Source: Streptomyces griseoaurantiacus (GTDB taxonomy: Bacteria; Actinomycetota; Actinomycetes; Streptomycetales; Streptomycetaceae). Taken from it: a stretch of DNA of 64,000 nucleotides. Below are positions 23,676-31,757 of the stretch, piece by piece (within the stretch, counting starts at the first letter, position 1; every line of letters starts with the position of its first letter). The notes beneath the pieces are model-generated. The model was not told the DNA's origin. It saw only the letters and a program-made list of their open reading frames with translations, and did not search any database. A program made the translations under genes and the position numbers. The stretch lies in the NCBI GenBank assembly GCA_014656015.1, contig BNBP01000029.1, positions 1 to 64,000 on the forward strand, written 5' to 3'.

Positions 23676-24566
23676 ATGCTGCCCCTGCTCCTCGCACTCC
23701 TGACGGCCGCCTCCGTCGCCGGGGTCCTGCTCGGCATCCGCATGATCCGCGCGGAGGCCAAGCTCCCCACCGACCTCGCCCTCGCCCTGGAGATCGGCGC
23801 CACCCGCGTCTCCACGGCCGGCTCCACCGTCGACCGCCTCGGCATGCGGTTCGCCCCCCTCGTCCTGCGCCTCATGGGACCCCGCCGCACCGACGCCAAA
23901 CGCCGCCGCATCGACATGGCCGGCAACCCCGGCGGCCTCACCCTCGACCGCTACGCCGCCCGCCGCGCCGTCTACGGCTTCTTCGGCGCGTTCATGGCCC
24001 TCGTCTTCCTCACCACGGGACACTGGCTGATCGCGCTCGCCACCCTCGCCTTCGGGCTGCTCGCCGCCGACGCACTCATCTGGCAGGCCATCCGCGACCG
24101 CAAGGACGTCATCGACCGCACCCTGCCCGACTTCCTCGACGTCCTCGCCGTCGTCGTCTCCGCCGGCCTCGGCTTCCGGCAGGCACTGGACCGCGTCGCC
24201 GAACGGTACGAGGGCCCCTGGGCCGACGAACTGCGCATCACCCTGCGCCAGATGGACATGGGCGTCAGCCGCCGCCAGGCCTTCGACGAACTGCGCCGCC
24301 GGAACACCTCCGAACAGGTCGCCCAGTTCGTCTCGGCGCTCCAGCAGGGCGAGGAACTCGGCTCGCCCATCGCCGACACGCTCATCCAGCTCGCCACCGA
24401 CATGCGCCGCACCGACGCGCAGAACGCCCGCCGCCGCGCCGCCAAGACCATCCCCAAGGCCACCATGGTCACCCTGGTCTTCATGCTCCCGGCCACGATG
24501 ATCCTCATCGCCACCGGCATGTTCCTCGGCTCCGGCACGAACTTCGGCTCGATCCTGGGGCGCTGA
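23676..24566 (+). CDS. tadC: TadC-like type II secretion F-domain membrane protein
   Basis: This is a 296-residue second platform protein. A Leu-rich N-terminal helix is followed by two central helices (AVYGFFGAFMALVFLTTG, LIALATLAFGLLAADAL), the F domain (DRTLPDFLDVLAVVVSAGLGFRQAL, FVSALQQGEELGSPIADTL) and a last helix (LVFMLPATMILIATGMFL). It is 20 nt downstream of tadB, and its stop at 24566 abuts the kinase start at 24568. Confidence 0.9.
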   Translation: MLPLLLALLTAASVAGVLLGIRMIRAEAKLPTDLALALEIGATRVSTAGSTVDRLGMRFAPLVLRLMGPRRTDAKRRRIDMAGNPGGLTLDRYAARRAVYGFFGAFMALVFLTTGHWLIALATLAFGLLAADALIWQAIRDRKDVIDRTLPDFLDVLAVVVSAGLGFRQALDRVAERYEGPWADELRITLRQMDMGVSRRQAFDELRRRNTSEQVAQFVSALQQGEELGSPIADTLIQLATDMRRTDAQNARRRAAKTIPKATMVTLVFMLPATMILIATGMFLGSGTNFGSILGR

Positions 24567-24567
24567 G

Positions 24568-25845
24568 ATGACCATGCCGCACACCCGGGGCTACCTGGAG
24601 GACGACGCCCCCGCCCCGCCCACCCTCCGCCTCCAGCTCGGCGCCCTGCAGACCCTGTGCCGCCAGACCTTCGCGGTGCGCCTGGCCGCCCTGCTCGTCG
24701 GCACCCCCTTCGCCCTCGCGAACACCGGCACCGGCGCCCCCCGCTACGCGGCGCTCGCCGCCGCCGTCCTCGGCATCACCGCCTCCTACGCCATGCTCCG
24801 CGACTGGCACCGCTTCGGCCCCCGCGTCCTGGCCCACCCCGGCCTCATGGCCCTGGACCTCCTCTTCGTGGCGACCCTCCTGTTCGCCGCCTCCCCGGCC
24901 TCCCCCCTCGCCTACGCCACCGTCTGCACCCCCCTGCTCTCCGGCCTCCTCTACGGCTGGCGCGGCACCGGCGTCCTCACCGGCCTCCAGCTCGTCGTCC
25001 TCGTCACGGTCTTCCGCGCCTGGTCCCACCACCCGGGCGCGGGCGCCAACACCGCGCTCCTCGCCGGGTTCTGCGTCGCCGCGGGCATCATCGGCGTGAC
25101 CCTGCGCAACCTGGTCTTCCGCTTCGGCGCGGCGGGGCAGGCCCTCGCCGAGGTCAACGCACGGCTCGCCGTCGCCGAGGCCCTCGCCGCCGAACGCGCT
25201 CGGCTGGCCCGCGAGATGCACGACTCGGTGGCCAAGACCCTGCACGGCCTCGCCCTGACGGCGGAGGCCCTGGCCGCCTCCGCCGACCACGCCGACCCCG
25301 GCACCCTCAAGCGGCAGGCCGTCACCGTCGCGGCCGCCGCCCGCCGCGCCGCCACCGAGTCCCGCCACGTCCTGACCCACCTGCGCACCCGCACGGACAC
25401 CCGGGCACCGGCCGACCTGGCCGAGGAACTGCGCGCCCACGCGGCCGACTTCACCGCGCGCACGGACATCCCGACCACGCTCGACCTCGGCGCCCACCCG
25501 GACCTCCCCCCGGACACCGTCCACCACCTCCTGGCGATCACCTCGGAGGCACTGGAGAACGTCCGCCGCCACGCCCGGGCCGGCCATGTGCGGCTCACCC
25601 TCGCGACGGCACCGCCCGACGCCCTCGTCCTGCGCGTCGAGGACGACGGCACGGGCCTCCCGCAGCCGGTGCCGCAGCTCGCCGACCTGACGCGATCCGG
25701 CCACTTCGGACTGCTCGGCATGGCCGAGCGCGCCCGGTCCCTCGGCGGGGACCTCAGCCTCACCGGCGGCCCCCTGGGCGGCACGGTCGTCGAGGTCCGC
25801 GCCCCCGCGCTCCCCGCTCCCCACAAGGAGGTGGCACATGTCTGA
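24568..25845 (+). CDS. membrane sensor histidine kinase (NarL-type HisKA_3)
   Basis: This is a 425-residue kinase. Five or six N-terminal transmembrane helices (residues about 35-190) are followed by a coiled dimerisation helix with the H-box REMHDSVAKTLHG (His218) and an HATPase_c domain (ITSEALENVRRHARAG, VEDDGTGL, GLLGMAERARSLGG). There is no large extracellular sensor loop, so it probably senses the membrane or an intramembrane cue. It lies inside the tad operon and overlaps the response regulator start by 8 nt, so the pair probably regulates the pilus. Confidence 0.92.
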   Translation: MTMPHTRGYLEDDAPAPPTLRLQLGALQTLCRQTFAVRLAALLVGTPFALANTGTGAPRYAALAAAVLGITASYAMLRDWHRFGPRVLAHPGLMALDLLFVATLLFAASPASPLAYATVCTPLLSGLLYGWRGTGVLTGLQLVVLVTVFRAWSHHPGAGANTALLAGFCVAAGIIGVTLRNLVFRFGAAGQALAEVNARLAVAEALAAERARLAREMHDSVAKTLHGLALTAEALAASADHADPGTLKRQAVTVAAAARRAATESRHVLTHLRTRTDTRAPADLAEELRAHAADFTARTDIPTTLDLGAHPDLPPDTVHHLLAITSEALENVRRHARAGHVRLTLATAPPDALVLRVEDDGTGLPQPVPQLADLTRSGHFGLLGMAERARSLGGDLSLTGGPLGGTVVEVRAPALPAPHKEVAHV

Positions 25846-26584
25846 CCAGGCACGATCCCTACGGGTACTGGTGGCCGACGACAACCCTGTCGTCCGGGCG
25901 GGCCTGAGCGCGCTGCTCGGCGCCCACCCCGGCATCCGGGTCGTCGCCGAGGCCCCCGACGGCGCGGAGGCCCTCACCCTCGCGGCCCGCCACCACCCCG
26001 ACGTCATCCTCCTCGACGCCCGCATGCCGGGCACCGACGGCCTCACGGCCCTGCCCGAACTGTCCCGCCTCGCCCCGGTCCTGATGATCACCTACAGCGC
26101 GGAACCCGAGGTCAGGACGGAGGCCGCCCGCCGGGGCGCGAGGGGCTACCTGGTCCACGGCCGGTTCACGACCGCCGAACTCCTCGACGCGGTGAGGGCG
26201 ACGGCGGAGGCGCCCGCGGTCGCCGAGGGGCCGCTGCCCCTCCCTGTCCGGTCTTCGCCCCCCACCCGCCACGAACCGCACGAATTCCCTTCGCACCTGC
26301 AACCGCGCGTGGCACAGTCGTCCAAGGCACGCTTCGCCCGCGCGACCGCTTTCGGCCGCCGCCCGCCCGACCACCGGGACTTCGGGCTGAGCTCACGGGA
26401 GGTGGAGGTCATGGATCTCATCGCGTCCGGCATGAACAACCGCCAGATCGCCGCCACCTGCTTCATCAGCGAGAAGACGGTCAAGAACCACATCAACCGC
26501 ATCTTCGCGAAGCTGCACAGCGCCTCCCGCAGCGAGGCCATCGCCCACTGGCTCGGCACCGCCCACCAAGGGCGGCCGGCATGA
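25838..26584 (+). CDS. NarL/LuxR-family response regulator
   Basis: This is a 248-residue protein. The receiver domain has the acidic pair ADDN and phospho-acceptor Asp60 in VILLDARMPG. A linker of about 50 residues is rich in Pro/Arg, then a LuxR-type HTH carries LSSREVEVMDLIASGMNNRQIA and EKTVKNHINRIFAKL, giving the core MNNRQIAATCFISEKTVKNH. The AAGGAGGTG ribosome-binding site lies inside the end of the kinase gene, giving coupled translation. It is the cognate partner of the kinase. Likely targets are the tad and flp promoters. Confidence 0.92.
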   Translation: MSDQARSLRVLVADDNPVVRAGLSALLGAHPGIRVVAEAPDGAEALTLAARHHPDVILLDARMPGTDGLTALPELSRLAPVLMITYSAEPEVRTEAARRGARGYLVHGRFTTAELLDAVRATAEAPAVAEGPLPLPVRSSPPTRHEPHEFPSHLQPRVAQSSKARFARATAFGRRPPDHRDFGLSSREVEVMDLIASGMNNRQIAATCFISEKTVKNHINRIFAKLHSASRSEAIAHWLGTAHQGRPA

Positions 26585-26689
26585 CCCCACGCCCGCACGG
26601 AAGTTGGGCCCCCGGACCCACGCAAAGTAGACGCCTTCTCACGTACGGTGTCGACGTCGGCTGTGCCACGGAACGGGAGGGCAGACGAG

Positions 26690-26899
26690 ATGAGCCGCTT
26701 CAGCCGCTTCACCCGGTGGAGGAAGACCGTCGTCTCCCGCATGCGCGAGGCGGGACGGGACGCGGGGGCGGGGTTCGTGGAGTACGCGGGCCTGATGATC
26801 ATCATTGCGGGGATCTTCACGATGATCGATGGCCTGGGACTCGACGGTGCGATCTCGGGCGCCATCATGAACGCGGTCAACAACGTCATCGGCGGCTGA
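26690..26899 (+). CDS. flp: Flp-type IVb pilin
   Basis: This is a 69-residue prepilin. A basic leader ends at Gly26, and the mature form would begin AGFVEY, placing Glu at +5 and Tyr at +6, the Flp signature. A single hydrophobic helix follows (GLMIIIAGIFTMIDGLGL) and a short tail ends VNNVIGG. ATG 26690 was chosen for GGGAGG 9 nt upstream. It is the major pilus subunit of the Tad system and has its own 105-nt upstream region after the response regulator. Confidence 0.9.
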   Translation: MSRFSRFTRWRKTVVSRMREAGRDAGAGFVEYAGLMIIIAGIFTMIDGLGLDGAISGAIMNAVNNVIGG

Positions 26900-27504
26900 G
26901 CACAGTACGGGCGGCGGGCGACGGCGGGCAGATACTGCCGCTGTACATCTGGTTGACGGCCATTCTGCTTTTCGCTGCTCTGGCCTTCTTCGTCTTCGCT
27001 CAGGCGGCGTCGGCACGCAACGGAGCCCAGTCAGCGGCGGACGCCGCCGCGCTGGCGGCCGCACAGGATGCGCGAGACGAGTTGGTGGATCGGTTGGGAG
27101 CCGCCGTAGGCACGGACGAGGGCTGGCTGGACTGGCTCACAGGTGACATGCCTCCCCATGCGGGGGCCGACGCTGCGGCTCAGGAGCTTGCTGCCCAGAA
27201 CGACTCGACGGTCCAGGGCGGGGCCCAACCGGTCGTGCGCGACGGTCACCCCGGCTTCGAGGTGGCCGTGCAGACGAACTACACGGTGGGCGAGTCGATC
27301 ATCCCGGGCACCGAAGGCAAGCACGCCCGCGCCCACGCCGTGGCGATCATCCAGCCACGGTGTGACGTCGACCTGGACGCTGATCCCGAGAAACCCGTGG
27401 AACTGAACTGTGACGGTCAGACGGTGAACATCGATCCAACCGGCTTCGATCCGGACGACCTGCCCGACGCGTCCGTGTTGTTCTCCGTGCATCTGGCCGA
27501 GTGA
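26896..27504 (+). CDS. TadG/TadE-like pilus-associated protein with non-canonical start
   Basis: From the start of the conserved region the product reads AGDGGQILPLYIWLTAILLFAALAFFVF (one transmembrane helix, core LPLYIWLTAILLFAALA), then ASARNGAQSAADAAALAAAQDARDEL and an exported domain of about 150 residues with two Cys. This pattern is typical of actinobacterial Tad-locus proteins. No ATG, GTG or TTG exists in frame between the flp stop and the transmembrane segment. CTG 26896 overlaps the flp TGA (CTGA) and is taken as a tentative start. TTG 26953 inside the helix is the alternative. Confidence 0.65.
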   Translation: MSTVRAAGDGGQILPLYIWLTAILLFAALAFFVFAQAASARNGAQSAADAAALAAAQDARDELVDRLGAAVGTDEGWLDWLTGDMPPHAGADAAAQELAAQNDSTVQGGAQPVVRDGHPGFEVAVQTNYTVGESIIPGTEGKHARAHAVAIIQPRCDVDLDADPEKPVELNCDGQTVNIDPTGFDPDDLPDASVLFSVHLAE

Positions 27505-27519
27505 AAGGAATCCGTACCG

Positions 27520-28119
27520 ATGACGTACCGGCACACCAGGAAGGGCCGCAGGGCGCTGAGCGCGGTGGCGATCACGGCTGGGCTGCTCCTCACGGTGGCC
27601 GGCTGCGGTGGAGGAGGTGACGGCAAGTCCGACAGGGACGAATCGGCCTCTTCGGCGAGCAAGGGCAACGACGACCCTGGGAAGGAGGGCTCGTCACGGT
27701 CTTCCGACACCAGTGATGCGCCGCTCGCGGAGGTCAAGGGAGACAATGGACTGACGCTCAAAGTCACCTCCGCCAAGCGTGATGGAGGGGGTTTCGTGAC
27801 TGTGGAAGGGTCTGTCACGAACAACACGGGCACGATCTGGGTTGCGGCGGACTGGCGCGGCGACGAGAACGAGTTGGCCAAGAACGGCGGGTCCATGGCC
27901 GGGGCGAGCCTGGTCGACCAAAAGGGCAAGAAGAAGTACCTCATCCTCCGGGACACATCCGGGCGTTGCCTCTGCACGAAATTCACGGGAGGAGTGCGCG
28001 ACGGGGAGAGCGCTGACTGGTTCGCCCAGTTCCCGGCACCACCCGAGGACACCTCGGACGTGCAGTTGCAGGTCGGCGGGATGCCGCCGGCTGAGATCAC
28101 GCTCTCCGAGGGCGAGTAG
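27520..28119 (+). CDS. secreted lipoprotein
   Basis: This is a 199-residue protein with a lipoprotein signal peptide. The lipobox LTVAGC gives lipidation at Cys29. A Gly/Ser/Asp linker follows, then one beta-rich domain (LTLKVTSAKRDGGGFVTVEG, TNNTGTIWVAADW) resembling DUF4352-like Ig folds. An AAAGGAA ribosome-binding site precedes ATG 27520. It lies at the end of the tad cluster, 2 nt before the OmpA-domain gene. Base composition is visibly less GC-rich than the surrounding genes. Confidence 0.8.
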   Translation: MTYRHTRKGRRALSAVAITAGLLLTVAGCGGGGDGKSDRDESASSASKGNDDPGKEGSSRSSDTSDAPLAEVKGDNGLTLKVTSAKRDGGGFVTVEGSVTNNTGTIWVAADWRGDENELAKNGGSMAGASLVDQKGKKKYLILRDTSGRCLCTKFTGGVRDGESADWFAQFPAPPEDTSDVQLQVGGMPPAEITLSEGE

Positions 28120-28121
28120 CC

Positions 28122-28775
28122 ATGGCCGCCCCCGCCCTGACCACCACCACCGTCGCCCTCCTCACCGTGCTCGCCCTCTCCGCGCCCACCCCCGCGCTCG
28201 CGGACGGCGGGGATCCCAGCCGTCCGCCCGGTACCGTCGAGACCTCCCCGCCCCCCACCGTCGACCCGAACAGCCCGGGCCTCAAGCTCGCCGACGGGGC
28301 CACGCTGGCCGCCGCGAAGGTGCTGGACATCAAGTCGGTCGTGGAGGACCTCGGCGGTGAGGAGCGCCGGGAGGACACCAATGAGAACGTCACGTTCGCA
28401 CTCCAGGCGGAGGTGCTGTTCCCCAAGGACAGCCCGAAGCTGAATCCGGAGGCGCGGTCCCGGATCGACGCGATCGCCGAGGAGATCAAGAAGCAGAACG
28501 CGCAGGCCGTCCGCGTCTTCGGCTTCACCGACAACCTCGGCTCGTACGCGCACGGTCTGGTCCTGTCCAAGCGCCGTGCGGAGGCCGTGCACGACGAGCT
28601 GGCCTCGCGGCTCGACGGCGACGTCACCTTCGAGGTGCGGGGCTACAGCGAGGACTATCCGATCGCCGACAACACCTCGGAGCAGGGGCGCCGCAAGAAC
28701 CGGCGCGTGGAGGTGTCGTTCCCGAGGAGCGGGGCGGCCTCGGACGGTTCCGGTGGGAGCGGTACGGCCTCGTAG
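28122..28775 (+). CDS. secreted OmpA-domain protein
   Basis: This is a 217-residue protein with a Sec signal (ALTTTTVALLTVLALSAP, cleavage near ALA), a Pro-rich linker and an OmpA/MotB C-terminal domain (LFPKDSPKLNPEARSRID, FGFTDNLGSYAHGLVLSKRRA, NRRVEVSF), which in other bacteria binds peptidoglycan. With no outer membrane, it probably links pilus or envelope parts to the wall. It is the last gene of the cluster, 2 nt after the lipoprotein. Confidence 0.88.
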   Translation: MAAPALTTTTVALLTVLALSAPTPALADGGDPSRPPGTVETSPPPTVDPNSPGLKLADGATLAAAKVLDIKSVVEDLGGEERREDTNENVTFALQAEVLFPKDSPKLNPEARSRIDAIAEEIKKQNAQAVRVFGFTDNLGSYAHGLVLSKRRAEAVHDELASRLDGDVTFEVRGYSEDYPIADNTSEQGRRKNRRVEVSFPRSGAASDGSGGSGTAS

Positions 28776-28838
28776 AGGAGCCGGGGCGGCGGGAAACCGT
28801 TCGCCGCACCGGCAGGCGCTCTGGCAGCATCACGCCTC

Positions 28839-29609
28839 ATGGACGCCCCCACCTTCGAAGAGCTGATCGCCGAGGGCGAGGCCGTGCCCGTCGAGGGGTG
28901 GGACTTCTCCTGGTTCGAGGGACGGGCCACCGAGGCGCGGCCCTCCTGGGGGTACGCGCGGGGCATGGCCCGCCGCCTGGCGAGGGCGGAGGCGGCCCTC
29001 GACATCCAGACCGGCGGCGGCGAGGTGCTGCACTCCGCTCCCGCGCTGCCCCTCCTGACGGTCGCCACCGAGGGGTGGCCGCCCAACGTCGCCAGGGCCA
29101 CCGCCCTGCTCGGGCCGCGCGGGGTCGCGGTGGTCGCCTCGCCCGAGGACGCGCCGCTGCCCTTCGCGGACGGCGCCTTCGACCTCGTCACCAGCAGACA
29201 TCCGGTGCGCACCCACTGGGCGGAGATCGCACGGGTCCTGCGCCCCGGTGGCACGTACTACTCCCAGCAGGTCGGACAGGAGAGCGTCTTCGAGCTGGCC
29301 GAGTACTTCCTGGGGCCGCTGCCCGAGGAGGCGTACCGCGCGCGTGATCCCGAGGAGGCCCGTGCGGCCGCACGGGCCGCCGGGCTCGACGTGGTCGACC
29401 TGCGGGCGGAGCGTCTGCGGATGGAGTTCCACGACGTCGCCGCCGTGGTCCACTTCCTCCGCAAGGTCATCTGGATCGTCCCCGGCTTCACCACAGCGGA
29501 CCACCTGCCCCGGCTCCGCGCGCTCCACGAGCGCATCTCCGCCCGGGGCCCCTTCGTGGCCCACAGCAGCCGCTTCCTGATCGAGGCGCGCAAGCCGGCG
29601 CACGCCTGA
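28839..29609 (+). CDS. SAM-dependent class I methyltransferase
   Basis: This is a 256-residue methyltransferase. The segment around residues 64-115 (LDIQTGGGEVLHSAP, VATEGWPPNVARATALLG, PLPFADGAFDLVTSRHPVR) follows the Rossmann motif I-to-post II order, and IARVLRPGGTYYSQQVG is the typical next strand. The substrate is unknown. It begins after a 63-nt gap and ends 1 nt before a terminator hairpin, so it is its own unit. Confidence 0.85.
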   Translation: MDAPTFEELIAEGEAVPVEGWDFSWFEGRATEARPSWGYARGMARRLARAEAALDIQTGGGEVLHSAPALPLLTVATEGWPPNVARATALLGPRGVAVVASPEDAPLPFADGAFDLVTSRHPVRTHWAEIARVLRPGGTYYSQQVGQESVFELAEYFLGPLPEEAYRARDPEEARAAARAAGLDVVDLRAERLRMEFHDVAAVVHFLRKVIWIVPGFTTADHLPRLRALHERISARGPFVAHSSRFLIEARKPAHA

Positions 29610-29642
29610 GGGAGCGCGGCCCCGCACCGCGGGACCGCTCCC
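29610..29642 (+). terminator. terminator hairpin after the methyltransferase
   Basis: GGGAGCG (29610-29616) pairs with CGCTCCC (29636-29642), and an inner stem CCCGC-ACC-GCGGG (29621-29633) extends it. It starts directly after the stop codon. Confidence 0.6.
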
Positions 29643-29793
29643 CCCGAGCCCTCACCGTTGTCCACATCGTTACCGCCGCACCCTCGCCCCGGGACCCTCT
29701 TTTCCCGTAAGTTCGGACCAAGTTAATTCGCGTCAGCAAAGTGCTGCGCGGGCGGGGATCCGCGCAGTGGAGGGGGCTGCGCGGGGCCCACTG

Positions 29794-29877
29794 CCCACCG
29801 GTCCAAGCCGTGAACCCACCGGCCCAAGCCGTGGACCCACCTGCCGAAGCCGTGGACCCACCTGCCGAAGCCGTGAC
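29794..29877. repeat. 4 x 21-bp tandem repeat in intergenic DNA
   Basis: Four units starting at 29794, 29815, 29836 and 29857 share CCCACCkGyCsAAGCCGTGra, and a fifth partial unit follows. The period is a multiple of three, and in one plus frame it reads VDPPAEA heptads. No supported gene covers it. The rest of 29643-29913 holds a hairpin CTGCGCGG/CCGCGCAG (29744-29767) and an AT-richer patch near 29700-29735. Confidence 0.75.
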
Positions 29878-29913
29878 TCCACCGGCCCGCCACGGCGGCT
29901 CGGCCGACCGTGC

Positions 29914-30252
29914 TCACGCCTCCCGCACCGCGAGCACCACCCCCGGGCGCACTCCCCACCGTTCCAGCGCACCGGCCTCCGCCTCCAGGACGTGCCGTGT
30001 CCACGGCCGGGGCAGCCCCACTCGTCCGGGCCGCATCGTCCGTACCGCCCGCACCCGCATCGCCCGGTCCAGGTAGGCCACGTCGACGGCGAACCGCATC
30101 CCCACCGTGTGCACCGCGCTCGCCGGACTCAGCAGCAGCGCCCCCTCGACGCCGTCCCGCCCGAGCAGTCCCCGTTGCCGCTCCCGGCGCGAGCTCGCGA
30201 TCTCCAGCGGCACCGGCCCGAGCCTCGCCCCGGCACCCTCCACGAAGAACAC
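29914..30252 (-). CDS. DUF192-family protein
   Basis: The product from GTG 30252 has 112 residues: VFFVEGAGARLGPVPLEIASS, ERQRGLLGRDGVEG, VHTVGMRFAVDVAYLD and HVLEAEAGALERWGVRPG, all typical DUF192 positions (core GMRFAVDVAYLD). The family forms a small beta barrel of unknown function, usually secreted or cytoplasmic. The start is not certain. The frame stays open to 30426, but the upstream part contains a terminator-like hairpin and no conserved sequence. Confidence 0.75.
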   Translation of the reverse strand: MFFVEGAGARLGPVPLEIASSRRERQRGLLGRDGVEGALLLSPASAVHTVGMRFAVDVAYLDRAMRVRAVRTMRPGRVGLPRPWTRHVLEAEAGALERWGVRPGVVLAVREA

Positions 30253-30338
30253 CGCCGCTCGCGTCCCGACCCCCTCCGGCCGTCCGGGCTCTTCACACCC
30301 CTCGCGGCCGGCGGCCGGGTGCCCGGGAAAAAGAGAAC

Positions 30339-30371
30339 GGGCCGGTCCGTGGGGGGGAAACGGACCGGCCC
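30339..30371. terminator. 11-bp GC-rich hairpin upstream of the DUF192 gene
   Basis: GGGCCGGTCCG (30339-30349) and CGGACCGGCCC (30361-30371) form a perfect stem with an 11-nt loop. It has no T-tract. Because it lies in the 5' region of the DUF192 gene, it could be an attenuator or a terminator for an unseen transcript. Confidence 0.45.
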
Positions 30372-30502
30372 GAGGGGGGGGAGTTCCACCATAACCCTTC
30401 GTGAGGGGTGATGCGTGCATCAGCACCGAACAACTACTCTCCGCATTCGCCCGACCGCGACGAGCTGACCGACGGAACTTCCGGTCGAGCGGGCCGATTG
30501 AC

Positions 30503-30551
30503 CGAATCGCGTTGGATTCGAAGGTGTGACGACCTCTTCGTAGACACCTTC
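30503..30551. promoter_or_regulatory. nested inverted repeats in the uppS upstream gap
   Basis: CGAATC-N6-GATTCG spans 30503-30520, and GAAGGTGT (30520-30527) pairs with ACACCTTC (30544-30551), followed by a TTTT run. They could be an operator and a terminator or promoter-proximal hairpin. The rest of 30372-30846 shows nothing recognisable. Confidence 0.35.
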
Positions 30552-30846
30552 ACAGGTTTTACGTACGCATGTCGGAGGGTGGGTGTCGAGTCATCGGCGT
30601 GTTCCCGCATCCCCCGGGCGGGTGAACGGAGGAGGGGGGTGACCCCGCGCCCTCCTCTCTCCTCCCGCCCCTCAACTGCCCCCCGCCGGGCCGGTCCCCG
30701 ACGTCCCCTGGGCCGGGGGCCCCGGCGCGCAGCGGTAGGCTTCGCCCCCCGGGACCGCCATTCGGACGGCAGGGCCGCCACGGCCACACGGAGAAGGCCG
30801 ACACGGCCGCACGGATCCCGATCCACACGGAGGGGCTGACAATCTC

Positions 30847-31620
30847 GTGAACCTGCGCGACAACCTGCGCCGCCTGCTGGTCAGGGTCTACGCACGCAGG
30901 GTGGAGGGCCACCTCGACCACGACCAGGTGCCCAAGCACATCGGCGTGATCATGGACGGCAACCGGCGCTGGGCGAAGGCCGCCGGCTCCACCACCGCGC
31001 AGGGCCACCGGGCGGGCGCCGACAAGATCGAGGAATTCCTCGGCTGGTGCAGCGAGACGGACGTCGAGGTCGTCACGCTCTGGCTGTTCTCCACGGACAA
31101 CTTCGACCGTCCGCAGGAGGAACTGGTCCCGCTCTTCGGGATCATCGAGGACGTCGCGCGTTCCCTCGCCGCCGACGGCCGCTGGCGCGTGCACCACGTG
31201 GGCGCCCTCGACCTGCTGCCGCCGGGGATGCAGACGGTGCTGAAGGAGGCCGAGGAGGCCACCGCGGACGTCGACGGGATACTGGTCAACGTCGCCATCG
31301 GCTACGGCGGCCGCCAGGAGATCGCCGACGCCGTCCGCTCCATGCTCCACGACGCCCAGCAGAAGGGCACGACGATGGAGCAGCTCGCCGAGTCCGTCGA
31401 CATCGACATGATCGGCCGGCACCTCTACACGAGTGACCAGCCCGACCCCGACCTGGTCATCCGCACCAGCGGCGAACAGCGGCTGTCCGGCTTCATGCTC
31501 TGGCAGACGGCCCACTCGGAGTACTACTTCTGCGACGTGTTCTGGCCGGCCTTCCGCAAGGTCGACTTCCTGCGCGCACTGCGCGACTACGCGGCCCGCC
31601 ACCGCCGTTTCGGCGGCTGA
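30847..31620 (+). CDS. uppS: isoprenyl transferase (undecaprenyl diphosphate synthase family)
   Basis: This is a 257-residue cis-prenyltransferase. The catalytic Asp and P-loop are in HIGVIMDGNRRWAKA (Asp37), with VTLWLFSTDNFDRP, VNVAIGYGGRQEI, the dimer/diphosphate motif DPDLVIRTSGEQRLSGF and SEYYFCDVFWPAF. It condenses isopentenyl diphosphate onto an allylic primer to make the C50-55 lipid carrier of cell wall synthesis at the membrane. GTG 30847 has GGAGGGG upstream. Streptomyces often carries two such enzymes, so this may be one of a pair. Confidence 0.95.
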   Translation: MNLRDNLRRLLVRVYARRVEGHLDHDQVPKHIGVIMDGNRRWAKAAGSTTAQGHRAGADKIEEFLGWCSETDVEVVTLWLFSTDNFDRPQEELVPLFGIIEDVARSLAADGRWRVHHVGALDLLPPGMQTVLKEAEEATADVDGILVNVAIGYGGRQEIADAVRSMLHDAQQKGTTMEQLAESVDIDMIGRHLYTSDQPDPDLVIRTSGEQRLSGFMLWQTAHSEYYFCDVFWPAFRKVDFLRALRDYAARHRRFGG

Positions 31621-31757
31621 CCCACCGCCGTCCCGGCGGTCGACCCACCGTCGCTCCGGCGGCCCGCACCGCCGCCCCGGACTCCCCTCGCCCCCCTTCG
31701 CCCCCTCCCCGCGCGCCCCACGTCACCCGGAGTTCACCGGGCCGCCCCGGCGACCCC

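Noticed and set aside
29741..30076. Plus-strand ORF containing the VDPPAEA repeats
   Set aside because: It runs into the opposite-strand DUF192 gene, has no ribosome-binding site and no conservation signal beyond the repeat, so it was listed as a DNA repeat.
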